A DNA stretch of 64,000 nucleotides from Skermanella aerolata KACC 11604 (GTDB lineage: Bacteria > Pseudomonadota > Alphaproteobacteria > Azospirillales > Azospirillaceae). The DNA lies in assembly GCF_000936425.1 (NCBI RefSeq), contig NZ_AVFK01000032.1:16782-80781 (forward strand), written 5' to 3'. The notes under the pieces were generated by a model that saw nothing but the letters and a program-made list of their open reading frames with translations, was not told where the DNA came from and made no database searches. Below are positions 33,963 to 42,596 of the stretch, one piece after another. Both the position numbers and the translations under genes were made by a program. Every line of letters starts with the position of its first letter. The first letter of the stretch is position 1.

Positions 33963-35580
33963 CCACCTCCTCCATCTGTTCCGTGCCGCCGCCGCAAGCC
34001 TTGACGGCCGTCCTCATCGCGCCCTTGGCCGCCTTGGCCTTCTCGCTCCGCTCGGCGTTCGATTCCCAATCGGCCGCCTGGATCGGCATGCCGGTGCGGC
34101 TCTTGTCGAAATGGAAGTCCACGCTCTTCTTCGACTGCGGTCCCCAGTAGCCGACCTTGCCCAGATCGTAGAACTTGCGCTCGAAGCCGGATTTGAGAAA
34201 AGCCTTGAGGCAGCCGAACAGGTACCGCCGCCGCTGTCCCGTTCCCGACCAGGGATACGAAAACAAGGCTTTCCGCATGTAGAAACGCCGGTAATTGTTC
34301 ATGACGCGGTCGAGAAGTTCCGTCCGGTCCATCGCCTCAGGCTTGATGATCGGCGTCACGAAATTGTACTTTTCGAAGTCGAAGATCTCGACCTTGTCCC
34401 GCAGTTCCTGGAACAGCGACGTGAAGGGCCACGGGGTGTACATCGCCCAGTTCGCCAGATCCGGCTTCCAATCCAAGGCCATCCGGTAGGTTTCTTCGAG
34501 CGTTTCCGCCGTTTCGTTTTCAAGTCCGACGATGAACTGGGCTTCCACGACGATCCCGGCTTCCCGCAGAAGGCGGATCGCCTTCTTGTTGTCGGCGACC
34601 TTGGTCTCCTTGTGGAACCGGTCGAGTTTCATCTGAGCCGCCGCTTCCGTGCCCAGCGACACATGGATCAGGCCCGCCTCGCGATAGAGCGGCAGGAACT
34701 TCTCGTCGCGCAGGATATCGGTGACGCGCGTGTTGATCCCCCAGAGGACCTTGCCGGGCAGGTCGCGCGCGATCAGTTCGTGGCAGAACTCGACGAACTT
34801 CTTCCGGTTGATCGTCGGTTCCTCGTCGGCAAGGATGAAGAACCGGACATCATAGCGCTGGTACAGCGTCTCGATCTCATCGACGACTTTCTTCGGATCG
34901 CGGACACGGTAGTCCCGCCAGAACTTCCACTGCGAACAGAAGGAACAGGTGAAGGGACAGCCTCTCGCCATGTTGGGAATGGCGACACGGGCGTTGAGAG
35001 GGATGTATTTGTATTTCTCCCACTCCAGGATGCTCCAGTCCGGCGCGATGGCGTCGAGGTTCTTGATCGTGGGAGCCGCCGGGGTCGCGACGATCCGGGT
35101 CCCATCCGGGCCTGCCTCCGTGAAGGCGATGCCCTTGATGGCCTGACGCTCCATCGGCCACCGGCCCTCGTCGATCGTGCGGATGAGATCGATCAGGACC
35201 TCCTCGCCCTCGCCCCGGACGATCACGTCGATCCAGGGCGCCTCGCTCAGGACCTGCTGGTACATGAACGTCCCATGGATCCCGCCCAGGACGGTCACGG
35301 CGCCGGGATGCAGGTCCTTGACGAGCTTGAGCACGCCCTCCGCCTTGTAGATCGACGGGGTGATCGCGGTGACGCCGACCACATCGGGCTTCTCGTCCGC
35401 CAGGATGGCGCGCAGATCCGCATCCGACAGATCGTTCGTCATGGTGTCGATGAAGCGGACGTCGCAGAACCCGGCAGTCTTCAGCGCCCCGGTGAGGTAG
35501 GCAGCCCAGGCCGGCGGCCAGTTGCCGGCGATCTCGGCTCCGCCGGAATGGTAGTTCGGATGAATGAGAAGGATACGCAA
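33934..35580 (-). CDS. bchE: Anaerobic Mg-protoporphyrin IX monomethyl ester cyclase
   Basis: 548 residues from a TTG start with GGAGGAG 7 bases upstream. An N-terminal cobalamin-binding type domain ([38 protein letters not shown]) is followed by a radical-SAM domain. The iron-sulfur cysteines are in [17 protein letters not shown] (C-x3-C-x2-C). The C-terminus (YFSYPWSG-like, [15 protein letters not shown]) is typical of BchE. It forms ring E of bacteriochlorophyll using water rather than oxygen. Only bchE and bchJ occur here; the rest of a photosynthesis cluster is outside the window or absent. A PpsR-type operator adjoins the ribosome site. Confidence 0.93.
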   Translation of the reverse strand: MRILLIHPNYHSGGAEIAGNWPPAWAAYLTGALKTAGFCDVRFIDTMTNDLSDADLRAILADEKPDVVGVTAITPSIYKAEGVLKLVKDLHPGAVTVLGGIHGTFMYQQVLSEAPWIDVIVRGEGEEVLIDLIRTIDEGRWPMERQAIKGIAFTEAGPDGTRIVATPAAPTIKNLDAIAPDWSILEWEKYKYIPLNARVAIPNMARGCPFTCSFCSQWKFWRDYRVRDPKKVVDEIETLYQRYDVRFFILADEEPTINRKKFVEFCHELIARDLPGKVLWGINTRVTDILRDEKFLPLYREAGLIHVSLGTEAAAQMKLDRFHKETKVADNKKAIRLLREAGIVVEAQFIVGLENETAETLEETYRMALDWKPDLANWAMYTPWPFTSLFQELRDKVEIFDFEKYNFVTPIIKPEAMDRTELLDRVMNNYRRFYMRKALFSYPWSGTGQRRRYLFGCLKAFLKSGFERKFYDLGKVGYWGPQSKKSVDFHFDKSRTGMPIQAADWESNAERSEKAKAAKGAMRTAVKACGGGTEQMEEVDETGAGHRT

Positions 35581-35594
35581 CGGTCATCTCCTCC

Positions 35595-35649
35595 ATGTGT
35601 CATCTAAAAATGACACATGAATTCGTAAGCTATAAATGACATGGATCAA
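35595..35649. promoter_or_regulatory. PpsR/CrtJ-type operator and possible FnrL site upstream of bchE
   Basis: ATGTGTCAT (35595-35603) and ATGACACAT (35610-35618) form a perfect 9-bp dyad around a six-base centre. It contains TGT-N12-ACA at 35598-35615, the consensus of the photosynthesis repressor PpsR/CrtJ. It abuts the GGAGGAG of bchE. Reading toward bchE, TTGATCCATGTCAT at 35649-35636 resembles an FNR box with one weak half. Together they fit oxygen- and light-controlled expression. Confidence 0.72.
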
Positions 35650-35693
35650 TTGCGGAGCGGCAGGATGCCGGTGCGGCGAGGCGATCGCATCCG

Positions 35694-35948
35694 CTATCTG
35701 TAATACAGCGTGATCCTGCGGCCTTCGATCTCGTGGATATCGGCTTCTATGCCGTAGATCTCGCGGATGACGTCGGCGGTTATCATTTCCTCCGGCGTGC
35801 CGGCGCGGGCGACGCGGCCGTCGCGCATGGCGATGATCCGGTCGGAATAGCAGGAGGCGAAGTTGATGTCGTGCAGCACCAGGATGATGGTCTTCCCGAA
35901 CTCGTCCGCCGTGCGTCGGAAGATGTAAAACGATCGCTTTACATCCAC
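35694..35948 (-). pseudogene. Truncated siderophore-type ABC transporter ATPase (C-terminal remnant)
   Basis: 84 codons matching only the last third of a FepC/FecE-like ATPase: RRTADEFGKTIILVLHDINFASCYSDRIIAMRDGRVARAGTPEEM. The Walker A, signature and Walker B regions are missing. The homology stops around the D-loop (the start MDVKRSFYIF no longer matches the family), just where the TetR promoter region begins. A deletion or rearrangement removed the front of the gene. The remnant keeps an intact frame, which implies a fairly recent event, but it cannot be a working ATPase. Confidence 0.78.
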
Positions 35949-35974
35949 CCGCCATGGTCATACAGTCGTGCGTC

Positions 35975-36523
35975 ATGGACAAGCGCAACGATATGATCGC
36001 CGGGGCGGTCCGCGCGTTCGATGCCGGGGGTTTCCGGGGCATCGGCGTCGATGGGATCCTTGCCTCCTCCGGAGCCTCGACCCGTACGCTCTACAAGCAC
36101 TTCGGCTCGCGCGACGGGCTGGTGCTGGCGGTGCTGGAAGAACGGCACCGCGACTTCATGAACCGGCTCAAACCGCGTAGCGGACACGCCGACCCCATCG
36201 GCGAATTGTTCGACACGCTGGAGCACTGGCTGACCGAGCATGGGGCACGAGGCTGCATGCTCCTGCGAGCCCGCAGCGAATACGCCGCTGCTAACGAGGA
36301 TGTCGTCGCTCTCGTGCGGCGGCAGAAGGAAGAGTTCGAACGGGAGGTAGCCCGGCGCGTTGAGACGGTGCTGGGCTACGCCGATGGCCGCCTCGCAACA
36401 CAGATCTGGCTTCTGTTCGAGGGCGCGACCGCGGCCGCGAGCGTTTCCGATCTCTCCGTCGTAGGCGCGGCCAAACAGGCGGCAGGCGTCCTGGTGGCGG
36501 CGGCGCAAAGCCGGTCGCGATGA
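35975..36523 (+). CDS. TetR-family regulator
   Basis: 182 residues from MDKRNDMIAGAVRAFDAGGF. The N-terminal helix-turn-helix is complete: GVDGILASSGASTRTLYKHFGSRDGLVLAVL. The C-terminal ligand domain includes GARGCMLLRARSEYA, as in AcrR-like regulators. Its stop overlaps the start of the MFS gene by four bases, so it most likely controls that transporter in response to a small molecule. Confidence 0.9.
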   Translation: MDKRNDMIAGAVRAFDAGGFRGIGVDGILASSGASTRTLYKHFGSRDGLVLAVLEERHRDFMNRLKPRSGHADPIGELFDTLEHWLTEHGARGCMLLRARSEYAAANEDVVALVRRQKEEFEREVARRVETVLGYADGRLATQIWLLFEGATAAASVSDLSVVGAAKQAAGVLVAAAQSRSR

Positions 36524-37719
36524 GGGAGCGGATCAATTTCATCGCGGCCGCCTTCGCGCTCACCGCTCTGACCTATGGTCTGGGGCGCTTCGCCTATGGG
36601 CTCCTGCTTCCCCACATCCAGCAGGACCTTTCCCTGAGTGCCACGGCGGCCGGATGGATCGGGGGCAGCGCATTCGCGACGTATTGCTTCGGCATCGTCC
36701 TGGCGTTCGCGGTCGGCGGCCAGCTCGGCGAACGCCGTCTTGCGGTACTCTCCGGTCTTACTGCGACATCGGGGCTGGCGCTCGTCACGATCGCGTCATC
36801 GGGCTGGAGCCTAGGGGCGGCGATAGCGCTCGCGGGGCTGAGCACGGGGTTGACGTCTCCTCCGCTCGCGGCGGCGGTAGCGCACTGTGTGGAAGAGGCG
36901 GAGCGTCCCAAGGCGAACGGCGCGATCAACGCCGGCACGGCGGCCGGGATCATCCTGTCCGGCCTCGCGGTGACGGCGTTCCCCGGCGGCTGGCGCGAAC
37001 TCTACGCTGTGTTCGCGGTGATCGGCGCTGCGGTGACGGTCTGGCTCTGGTTCGCCATGCCGGCGGCTTCCGGCGAACGGAGATCGGGCGGCCTGTCCGT
37101 CGAAGGCCTGACGCGTCCCGGCGTCGGGGGGCTGTGCGCCGGCGCGTTCCTGATGGGCGCCGCCAGCACCGCGATCTGGACCTTCGGCGCCAACATCCTG
37201 CGCAGCGACCTCGGGTTTGCCGATGGCCGGATTGCGCTCGCCTGGAGCGTCCTGGGTGCCGCCGGTCTCCTTGGCGCTGGAACCGGGCTTCTCACCCTCC
37301 GCTTCAGGATCGGTCCCGTCCATCGCATGGCATCGTTCGTCATGGCCCTGGCCTTGATCGGGCTTACCGCAGCACCCCTCGCTCCGATGATGGCCTTCGG
37401 CGTGATGGGACTATTCGGCGTCGCCTATATCGTATCGAGCGGCGCTTTCTTGTTGTGGGGAATCGCCCTGTTTTCCGACCGCCCCGATTTCGGCCTGGGC
37501 CTGCCGTTCCTGATGGTAGCGCTGGGCCAGACGGCGGGAGCCCCGCTGTTCGGAATTGTATTGGATGCGGCGGGGAGCGGGACGGCGCTTCTTTCCTTCG
37601 CCGCGATCATGGCAAGCGCCGCGTTTTGGGTGCCAAACGCTGCCTTGACGGGCGAACAGGAGGCTGCCCGGCCTGGGAACATGACGTCCCTTCCCGAGAC
37701 GCCGGCGGATTGTCGTTGA
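36520..37719 (+). CDS. MFS transporter, YbfB/YjiJ type
   Basis: 399 residues with about twelve membrane helices. The start NFIAAAFALTALTYGLGRFAYGLLLP is typical of YbfB/YjiJ-family MFS proteins; GGQLGERRLAVLSG is the loop between helices 2 and 3. It is encoded in a four-base overlap with tetR. Probable efflux of a small toxic compound or metabolite; substrate unknown. Confidence 0.88.
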   Translation: MRERINFIAAAFALTALTYGLGRFAYGLLLPHIQQDLSLSATAAGWIGGSAFATYCFGIVLAFAVGGQLGERRLAVLSGLTATSGLALVTIASSGWSLGAAIALAGLSTGLTSPPLAAAVAHCVEEAERPKANGAINAGTAAGIILSGLAVTAFPGGWRELYAVFAVIGAAVTVWLWFAMPAASGERRSGGLSVEGLTRPGVGGLCAGAFLMGAASTAIWTFGANILRSDLGFADGRIALAWSVLGAAGLLGAGTGLLTLRFRIGPVHRMASFVMALALIGLTAAPLAPMMAFGVMGLFGVAYIVSSGAFLLWGIALFSDRPDFGLGLPFLMVALGQTAGAPLFGIVLDAAGSGTALLSFAAIMASAAFWVPNAALTGEQEAARPGNMTSLPETPADCR

Positions 37720-37838
37720 AGACGGCGGGGGATCATTTTCCGCCTGCCGGCGGACTGGGTTTGCCGATGGCAGAGGCGGAGTTCGCAATGAGCAGTAATA
37801 CCAGGGGCCGAAGACATTGACCAGCGTGGACAGTGCTT

Positions 37839-37895
37839 GTTGGGCCACGGCCCAACCTACAGGCTCCTGCTTCGTAAGTTGGGCCGTGGCCCAAC
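37839..37895. repeat. Pair of 18-bp inverted GTTGGGCC/GGCCCAAC units
   Basis: GTTGGGCCACGGCCCAAC (37839-37856) and GTTGGGCCGTGGCCCAAC (37878-37895) are perfect reverse complements, and each is nearly palindromic by itself. They lie 120 bp after the MFS stop and 100 bp before the end of the convergent vapC-like gene. Layout is again REP/BIME-like and may end both transcripts. Confidence 0.65.
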
Positions 37896-37996
37896 ACTTG
37901 CCGACCGCCGGTCAAACTCTTCGGCTCCTGGTAAAAGAAGGCGCAAAGCCGAACGCTATATTCTTCCTTCGAACCCCTTGCGCCCGCTGTTCAGCA

Positions 37997-38416
37997 TCAG
38001 GCCTGTCGAACGCCGCTGAAGGGATCAAGCATCGCGACTCCGGTAGGTGCGAAGTCGGAAACGTTGCGCGTCACCACCGTCAGCCCGCTTTCAAGTGCTG
38101 TCGCCGCGATTGCGAGATCCATTCCCCTGTTACCGATCCGTGCTGCCAGCCGTCCCCAACGTTTGGCGACACCGATATCCATGCCTAAAATCTGGTTGCT
38201 ATAAATCCGCAAGGTCGTGTCGAGCCAACGGCTAAGCTCCTCCGCGAAGCGGGTATCGATCTCCCGCTGTTTCTCGATGCCGAGTTCAATTTCGCCAATG
38301 GTCACCACGCTGATGAACAGGTCCGATGGCGCCACCGATCGAATCCACGTCAAGACCCCAATGTCGCGATTGCGCTTGCGAAATTCCGACAACACCACCG
38401 TATCGAGCAGATACAT
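37997..38416 (-). CDS. vapC: VapC-type PIN-domain toxin
   Basis: 139 residues. PIN-domain acidic residues are present in MYLLDTVVLSEF (Asp5), VVTIGEIELGIEK (Glu) and NRGMDLAIAATAL (Asp). VapC proteins are ribonucleases that cut tRNA or other RNA and are neutralised by the antitoxin encoded just before them. The start ATG shares one base with the antitoxin stop (TGATG). Confidence 0.87.
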   Translation of the reverse strand: MYLLDTVVLSEFRKRNRDIGVLTWIRSVAPSDLFISVVTIGEIELGIEKQREIDTRFAEELSRWLDTTLRIYSNQILGMDIGVAKRWGRLAARIGNRGMDLAIAATALESGLTVVTRNVSDFAPTGVAMLDPFSGVRQA

Positions 38417-38667
38417 CAAAGATCCGGATCGCGGAGCGCGCCATTCAGCTTTTCAAACCCGCCGTCGTCAGCCGGCATGGCAAGCAAATGGTCGGTAAAG
38501 CCTGGTACCGTAAAATGATCCAGCCGCTTCAAGCGGTCGTATTCCACGGCATCGATTACGACAACCGTGGGTTTGCCGTGCTTCGTGACTGTTTGAGGCT
38601 CATGACGAGCCGCCGCGACGACCATGCTGAATCGAGTTTTGGCATCTTGGATCGACCATGAAGTCAT
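38416..38667 (-). CDS. Phd/YefM-type antitoxin
   Basis: 83 residues. The N-terminus SWSIQDAKTRFSMVVAAARHEPQTVTKHGKPTVVVIDAVEYDRLK is a complete Phd/YefM DNA-binding domain. The C-terminal tail (DDGGFEKLNGALRDPDL) would wrap around the PIN toxin. Gene order antitoxin-toxin and overlap are classical. The operator lies directly upstream. Confidence 0.9.
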   Translation of the reverse strand: MTSWSIQDAKTRFSMVVAAARHEPQTVTKHGKPTVVVIDAVEYDRLKRLDHFTVPGFTDHLLAMPADDGGFEKLNGALRDPDL

Positions 38668-38673
38668 TGCCGC

Positions 38674-38710
38674 ACCATAATCTGGCCAGAATTTCTGGTC
38701 ATATCATGGT
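38674..38710. promoter_or_regulatory. Nested dyad upstream of the antitoxin gene
   Basis: CCAGAATTTCTGG (38686-38698) is a perfect dyad with 6-bp arms, nested in outer ACCAT (38674-38678) and ATGGT (38706-38710). The location, 7-43 bp before the antitoxin start, is where Phd/YefM complexes bind to repress their own operon. Confidence 0.62.
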
Positions 38711-38784
38711 GCCGTTCCCGCTTTCGGTCAAGTCGCGCCCTGAAACCGACGATCGGCTTGCGATCGACGATGATCCCTGCCCGA

Positions 38785-39588
38785 TCAGGCGTCGGATTCC
38801 AGCATGAAGCTGATGAACGGATCGGCGGCGCTGCCGCTCCTGCCGGTTCGGGCAACCCGAAAGCCCGCGGACTGAAACAGCCTCTGCATATCCTCGACAC
38901 CGCGGCCGATGAAGCGGACAGTCGAGGTGGAACGCTCGTCCGAGTTCTCGCGCTCGAAGGTCAGCGTGGCTAGGTGCAGCGAATGAGGCGTGGGTCCTGG
39001 TTTCCAGTCGTAGCGGCATCGGAATGCCTCACCATCATGCCGGTTTTCGACGGTAGCCGATAGGAATCCCGCAGCATAAAGAGCTTCCCAATCGCGGGTG
39101 TTCGTCAGCAGATATCCGCCGGTTTTCAGAACGGCCTTCATGCCGTGCAGGGACGTGGTGAGGTAGTCATCGTAGGATCCCTGCCCGATCCCGTCCGGAG
39201 CCGTGTAGATCGCGTGCGCGGCGATCACCACGTCGAACTTCCGACGCCATTCCGGGATCGAGGCGAGGTCTGCAAAGGACGAACACCGAAAGCGGTCGCC
39301 GGACAGTCCATGATCGGACGTCATGGCCCGGGCCGCCTCAAGCAGGCCTTCCGAAAGATCGGAGCCGTAGGCTGTCCAGGGACCGCCCTTTCCGACCGTC
39401 GGACCGCCTCTGTGCAGGGCAAGCACATCGTTGCCGATGCCGCAACAGGCATCCAGGACAGCGGCACCGGGCGGGACGTCGAGCATCCAGCGGTTCATCG
39501 CGTCGTCGCCAAGACGATCTCCCCTCACCTGCTCAGGCGAAAGGAGCGCCAGATATAGCCGGCCGATGTCCCGATATGCGTCATCCAT
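38785..39588 (-). CDS. SAM-dependent methyltransferase, glycine/sarcosine N-methyltransferase-like
   Basis: 267 residues. Motif I is VLDACCGIGNDVLAL with the acidic residue in AYGSDLSEGLLEAA. YDDYLTTSLHGMKAVLKTGGYLLTNTRDW matches the region found in bacterial glycine-sarcosine methyltransferases. The neighbouring gene upstream encodes a glycine-betaine-type binding protein, which fits a role around methylated glycines, but the rest is divergent and another small-molecule substrate is possible. Confidence 0.76.
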   Translation of the reverse strand: MDDAYRDIGRLYLALLSPEQVRGDRLGDDAMNRWMLDVPPGAAVLDACCGIGNDVLALHRGGPTVGKGGPWTAYGSDLSEGLLEAARAMTSDHGLSGDRFRCSSFADLASIPEWRRKFDVVIAAHAIYTAPDGIGQGSYDDYLTTSLHGMKAVLKTGGYLLTNTRDWEALYAAGFLSATVENRHDGEAFRCRYDWKPGPTPHSLHLATLTFERENSDERSTSTVRFIGRGVEDMQRLFQSAGFRVARTGRSGSAADPFISFMLESDA

Positions 39589-39612
39589 GGCCGGACTCCC
39601 GGAACCTGACGG

Positions 39613-40506
39613 TCACGGATTGGTCTTTGAGTTCGCCGCCAGCCAGCCGTCGGCGAGGGATCGGTTTTCGCTCAGCCATTTGCGGGCGCCAGCCTCGGCA
39701 TTGCCAGCCTGCTCGATCGTCAGCATGAGGGAGCCAAGTTGGGCGTCGCTCATATCCCAGGCATTCAGCCAGCCGAGGACTTCCGGAAAATCCTGTCCGA
39801 AGCCGGCGCGGCTCATGAGATGGATGTCGTCGCTGCCGCCGAAGTCGTTCTCGGTGTCTTCAAGATATTTGAGGTCGTACTGCGCGAAGGCCCAATGCGG
39901 GCTCCACAGGGTAACGACGATCGGGGCCTTGTCCCGGTAGGCCCGGGCCAGTGCGCTCATCATGCCCGTTTCGGACGAGTTGATCAGCTTCATGTCCAGG
40001 TCGTAGGTCTTCAGGACCTTCTCGGCCATCTGCATCAGAGAGGAACCGGGATCTATGCCGACGATGGCCGCCTGTTCCCCCGCCGCGGGGAAGTCGGTCT
40101 CGTGCTCGGACAATTCGCGGATGCTGTCGATCGAAACATAGGAGGGGACGACGAACCCCTGCCGCGTTCCCTTGTACCAGGAGTCATGGACCTCGATGGA
40201 TTTGCCGAAGCGGTCCATGACCGACTTGTCTGTTTTGGGAAGCCATGTCTCGAGGCCAAGATCGATGTCGCCCCGGGCCAGTCCGCTGAACGCCAGAACG
40301 CGGTCGACGGACCTCAGCTCGGGCTGGTAGCCCCGTTCCTCCAAGAGGATCGTCCAGAGATTGGCGACCGCGATGTTTTCAGCCCAGTTCGTCATGCCGA
40401 TGGTCATGTTCCGCTGCTGGGCGCTTACGGGATGCACGTTAATGGGATGCACGAGGAGGCCGAAGACCATGATCGTCGCGGCGACGACCGACATTATTCT
40501 ACCCAT
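39613..40506 (-). CDS. Glycine betaine/choline-type ABC solute-binding protein (OpuAC family), orphan
   Basis: 297 residues from MGRIMSVV, with GGAGG 9 bases upstream; the ATG three codons earlier abuts the ribosome site. A signal peptide ends near VSAQQ. Mature sequence: MTIGMTNWAENIAVANLWTILLEERGYQPEL, GLARGDIDLGLETWLPKTD and VTLWSPHWAFAQYDLKYLED, all OpuAC/ProX hallmarks with tryptophans that box a quaternary amine. No ATPase or permease gene is adjacent. It lies 24 bases before the methyltransferase. Confidence 0.9.
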   Translation of the reverse strand: MGRIMSVVAATIMVFGLLVHPINVHPVSAQQRNMTIGMTNWAENIAVANLWTILLEERGYQPELRSVDRVLAFSGLARGDIDLGLETWLPKTDKSVMDRFGKSIEVHDSWYKGTRQGFVVPSYVSIDSIRELSEHETDFPAAGEQAAIVGIDPGSSLMQMAEKVLKTYDLDMKLINSSETGMMSALARAYRDKAPIVVTLWSPHWAFAQYDLKYLEDTENDFGGSDDIHLMSRAGFGQDFPEVLGWLNAWDMSDAQLGSLMLTIEQAGNAEAGARKWLSENRSLADGWLAANSKTNP

Positions 40507-40578
40507 CCCAAGCATCCTCCAATAGATCTACGATGTGTTTCCCGCGCTCGCCGACGATGCTGAAGACTTCATCCGGAT

Positions 40579-41199
40579 TTAATCGGGTGTCTCTCCGAGA
40601 ATGATGATCTCCAGCCTGCGCGGCCCATGGACTCCCTCGACCCGGTTCAGCTCGATATCGGATGTCGCGGACGGCCCGGACATGAAGGTCAGGGGGCGGG
40701 GAAGCGAGGTGCGAAGCGCCGCCACGGCTTCGGGCACCGATGCGACGATCCGCTCCACGGGAACGATGCAGACATGGAAGTCCGGCAGCAGGGTGATCGC
40801 CCGGCGCCCCTGTCCGACGCCGGCATCCAGGACGATGGTCCCGGTCTCCGCGATGGCGAGCGCGCAGCCGGTGACCACTCCGTCCACGGCATCCAGGTCG
40901 CGGTGGCCAAGTTGTCTGTGATCGCGGATGAACTCCGGCGGAAGCCATTCCTCCGGCAGATCGTCCGGGACGACGAAGCGCCCCCGCAGCCGTTCGAGCG
41001 CGTCCGCCAGTCCGGCAGCGTCGACCCGCAGCACGGTCGCCTTGTAGGCTTCGGCACGCTCGGCGAACCGGTCGACCAGTTCGGCTCCGTGCAGAGCGGC
41101 GGTTCGCCGGTAGCTCCGCGCGATGTCGATCTCGCCCGCCGGGTCGCGGGACAAGGCTTGACGGATGCGGCCAAGAACTTCCTCCCGTGCGGCGCTCAC
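40579..41199 (-). CDS. lutC: Lactate utilization protein C
   Basis: 206 residues from a GTG overlapping the lutB stop (GTGA). LutC/YkgG features: AREEVLGRIRQAL at the start, VTGCALAIAETGTIVLDAG and the terminal ATSDIELNRVEGVHGPRRLEIII. LutABC oxidises L-lactate to pyruvate, passing electrons through the iron-sulfur proteins LutA and LutB. LutC has no cluster; its exact role is unclear. Confidence 0.93.
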   Translation of the reverse strand: MSAAREEVLGRIRQALSRDPAGEIDIARSYRRTAALHGAELVDRFAERAEAYKATVLRVDAAGLADALERLRGRFVVPDDLPEEWLPPEFIRDHRQLGHRDLDAVDGVVTGCALAIAETGTIVLDAGVGQGRRAITLLPDFHVCIVPVERIVASVPEAVAALRTSLPRPLTFMSGPSATSDIELNRVEGVHGPRRLEIIILGETPD

Positions 41200-42596
41200 C
41201 GGCGCGTCCTCCACCAGTCGCGGAAACTCTGGGATGGAACGGCGGGCAGGTCGCGCGCCTTGGTCCACTGGCGCACCGGCCCGATCCCGCCGGTGATGTA
41301 GCCGTCGCTGGCGAACGGACGCTGGGCGACCCGCGCGATCTTCTGCGCCGTTTCCAGCAGTCGCGGATTGTCGAACATCCGGATCGCCGCTCCCATCGCC
41401 AGCTTCTCCAGGGTGAAGCCGCTCTGGGCCACCGCACGGGTCCGCAGATGCACCAGCACTTCGGGAATGTTGATCTTGACCGGGCAGACCTCGTAGCAGG
41501 CGCCGCACAGGGACGAGGCGTAGGGCAGCGAGGCGGCCGATTCCATCCCATGGAGCTGAGGCGTCAGGATCGCGCCGATCGGCCCCTGATACTCGGAGTG
41601 GTACGCATGGCCCCCCGTCCGGGAATAAACCGGGCAGATGTTCAGGCAGGCGCTGCACCGGATGCAGTTGAGCGTCTGGCGTCCGGTCCTGTCGGCCAGC
41701 ACGTCGGTGCGCCGGTTGTCGAGCAGCACCAGATGGAATTCCTGCGGACCGTCGCCGGGCATCACCCCCGTCCAGAAGGAATTGTAGGGGTTCATCCGTT
41801 CGCCGGTCGAGGAGCGCGGCAGCAGCTGGAGGAAGACTTCCATGTCCTCCCATGTCGGCACCAGCTTCTCGACGCCCATCACGCTGACGAGGACCTGGGG
41901 CAGCGTCAGGCACATGCGGCCATTGCCTTCAGATTCGACGACGCAGATCGTGCCGGTGTCGCAGATCCCGAAATTAGCACCGCTGACCGCCATGGGAACG
42001 GTCAGGAACTTCTCGCGGAGATAAGTGCGCGCCGCGGCCGTCAGGTCCGACGGCCGGTCGGACAGCTCGGTCAGGCCGAGCTTCCGCATGAACAGTTCAC
42101 GTATTTCCGCCCGGTTGCGGTGGATCGCCGGCACTAGGATATGCGAGGAAACGTCGTCGCCGAGCTGGATGATGAGTTCCGCCAGATCGGTTTCGAATGG
42201 CCGGATGCCGGCTGCCTCCAGCGCCTCGTTCAGCTTGATCTCCTCGGTCGTGATCGACTTGACCTTGATCACCTCCTTGACCGAATGACGCTCGGCGATC
42301 TCGATGACGATGCGGCTCGCCTCGGCGCCGTCGCGCGCCCAGTGGACCTGCCCGCCGGCTTTCGTCACCGCTTCCTCAAGCTGGACCAGATAGCGGTCCA
42401 GGCTGCGCAGCGTATGCTCCTTCAGCGATCGGCCGGCTTCGCGGAGGTCTTCCCAGTCCGGAACCTCGGCGACCACGGCGGCGCGTTTCGCGCGGATCGT
42501 CTGCGTCGCGTTGCCGATGTTGCGCCGGAGCTGGGTATCCGCGACGGCGCGCTTCGCCAGTTCCGGGAATGTGTGGCGTTCAGCGGCGCTCGCCAT
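41196..42596 (-). CDS. lutB: Lactate utilization iron-sulfur protein B
   Basis: 466 residues from the ATG at 42596 (GAAGGGG upstream), overlapping lutA by 17 bases. The N-terminal YkgG-like domain contains VKSITTEEIKLNEALEAAGI and GANFGICDTGTICVVESEGN. Two 4Fe-4S motifs follow: CIRCSACLNICPVY and CGACYEVCPVKI. It is the electron-transfer subunit of the lactate oxidase complex on the cytoplasmic side. Confidence 0.95.
   Translation of the reverse strand: MASAAERHTFPELAKRAVADTQLRRNIGNATQTIRAKRAAVVAEVPDWEDLREAGRSLKEHTLRSLDRYLVQLEEAVTKAGGQVHWARDGAEASRIVIEIAERHSVKEVIKVKSITTEEIKLNEALEAAGIRPFETDLAELIIQLGDDVSSHILVPAIHRNRAEIRELFMRKLGLTELSDRPSDLTAAARTYLREKFLTVPMAVSGANFGICDTGTICVVESEGNGRMCLTLPQVLVSVMGVEKLVPTWEDMEVFLQLLPRSSTGERMNPYNSFWTGVMPGDGPQEFHLVLLDNRRTDVLADRTGRQTLNCIRCSACLNICPVYSRTGGHAYHSEYQGPIGAILTPQLHGMESAASLPYASSLCGACYEVCPVKINIPEVLVHLRTRAVAQSGFTLEKLAMGAAIRMFDNPRLLETAQKIARVAQRPFASDGYITGGIGPVRQWTKARDLPAVPSQSFRDWWRTRR

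Noticed and set aside
33820..35607. Long plus-strand open frame (about 595 codons) antisense to bchE-bchJ
   Set aside because: It is the arginine- and aspartate-rich mirror of a strongly supported gene. High GC keeps the antisense frame open; no domain is visible.
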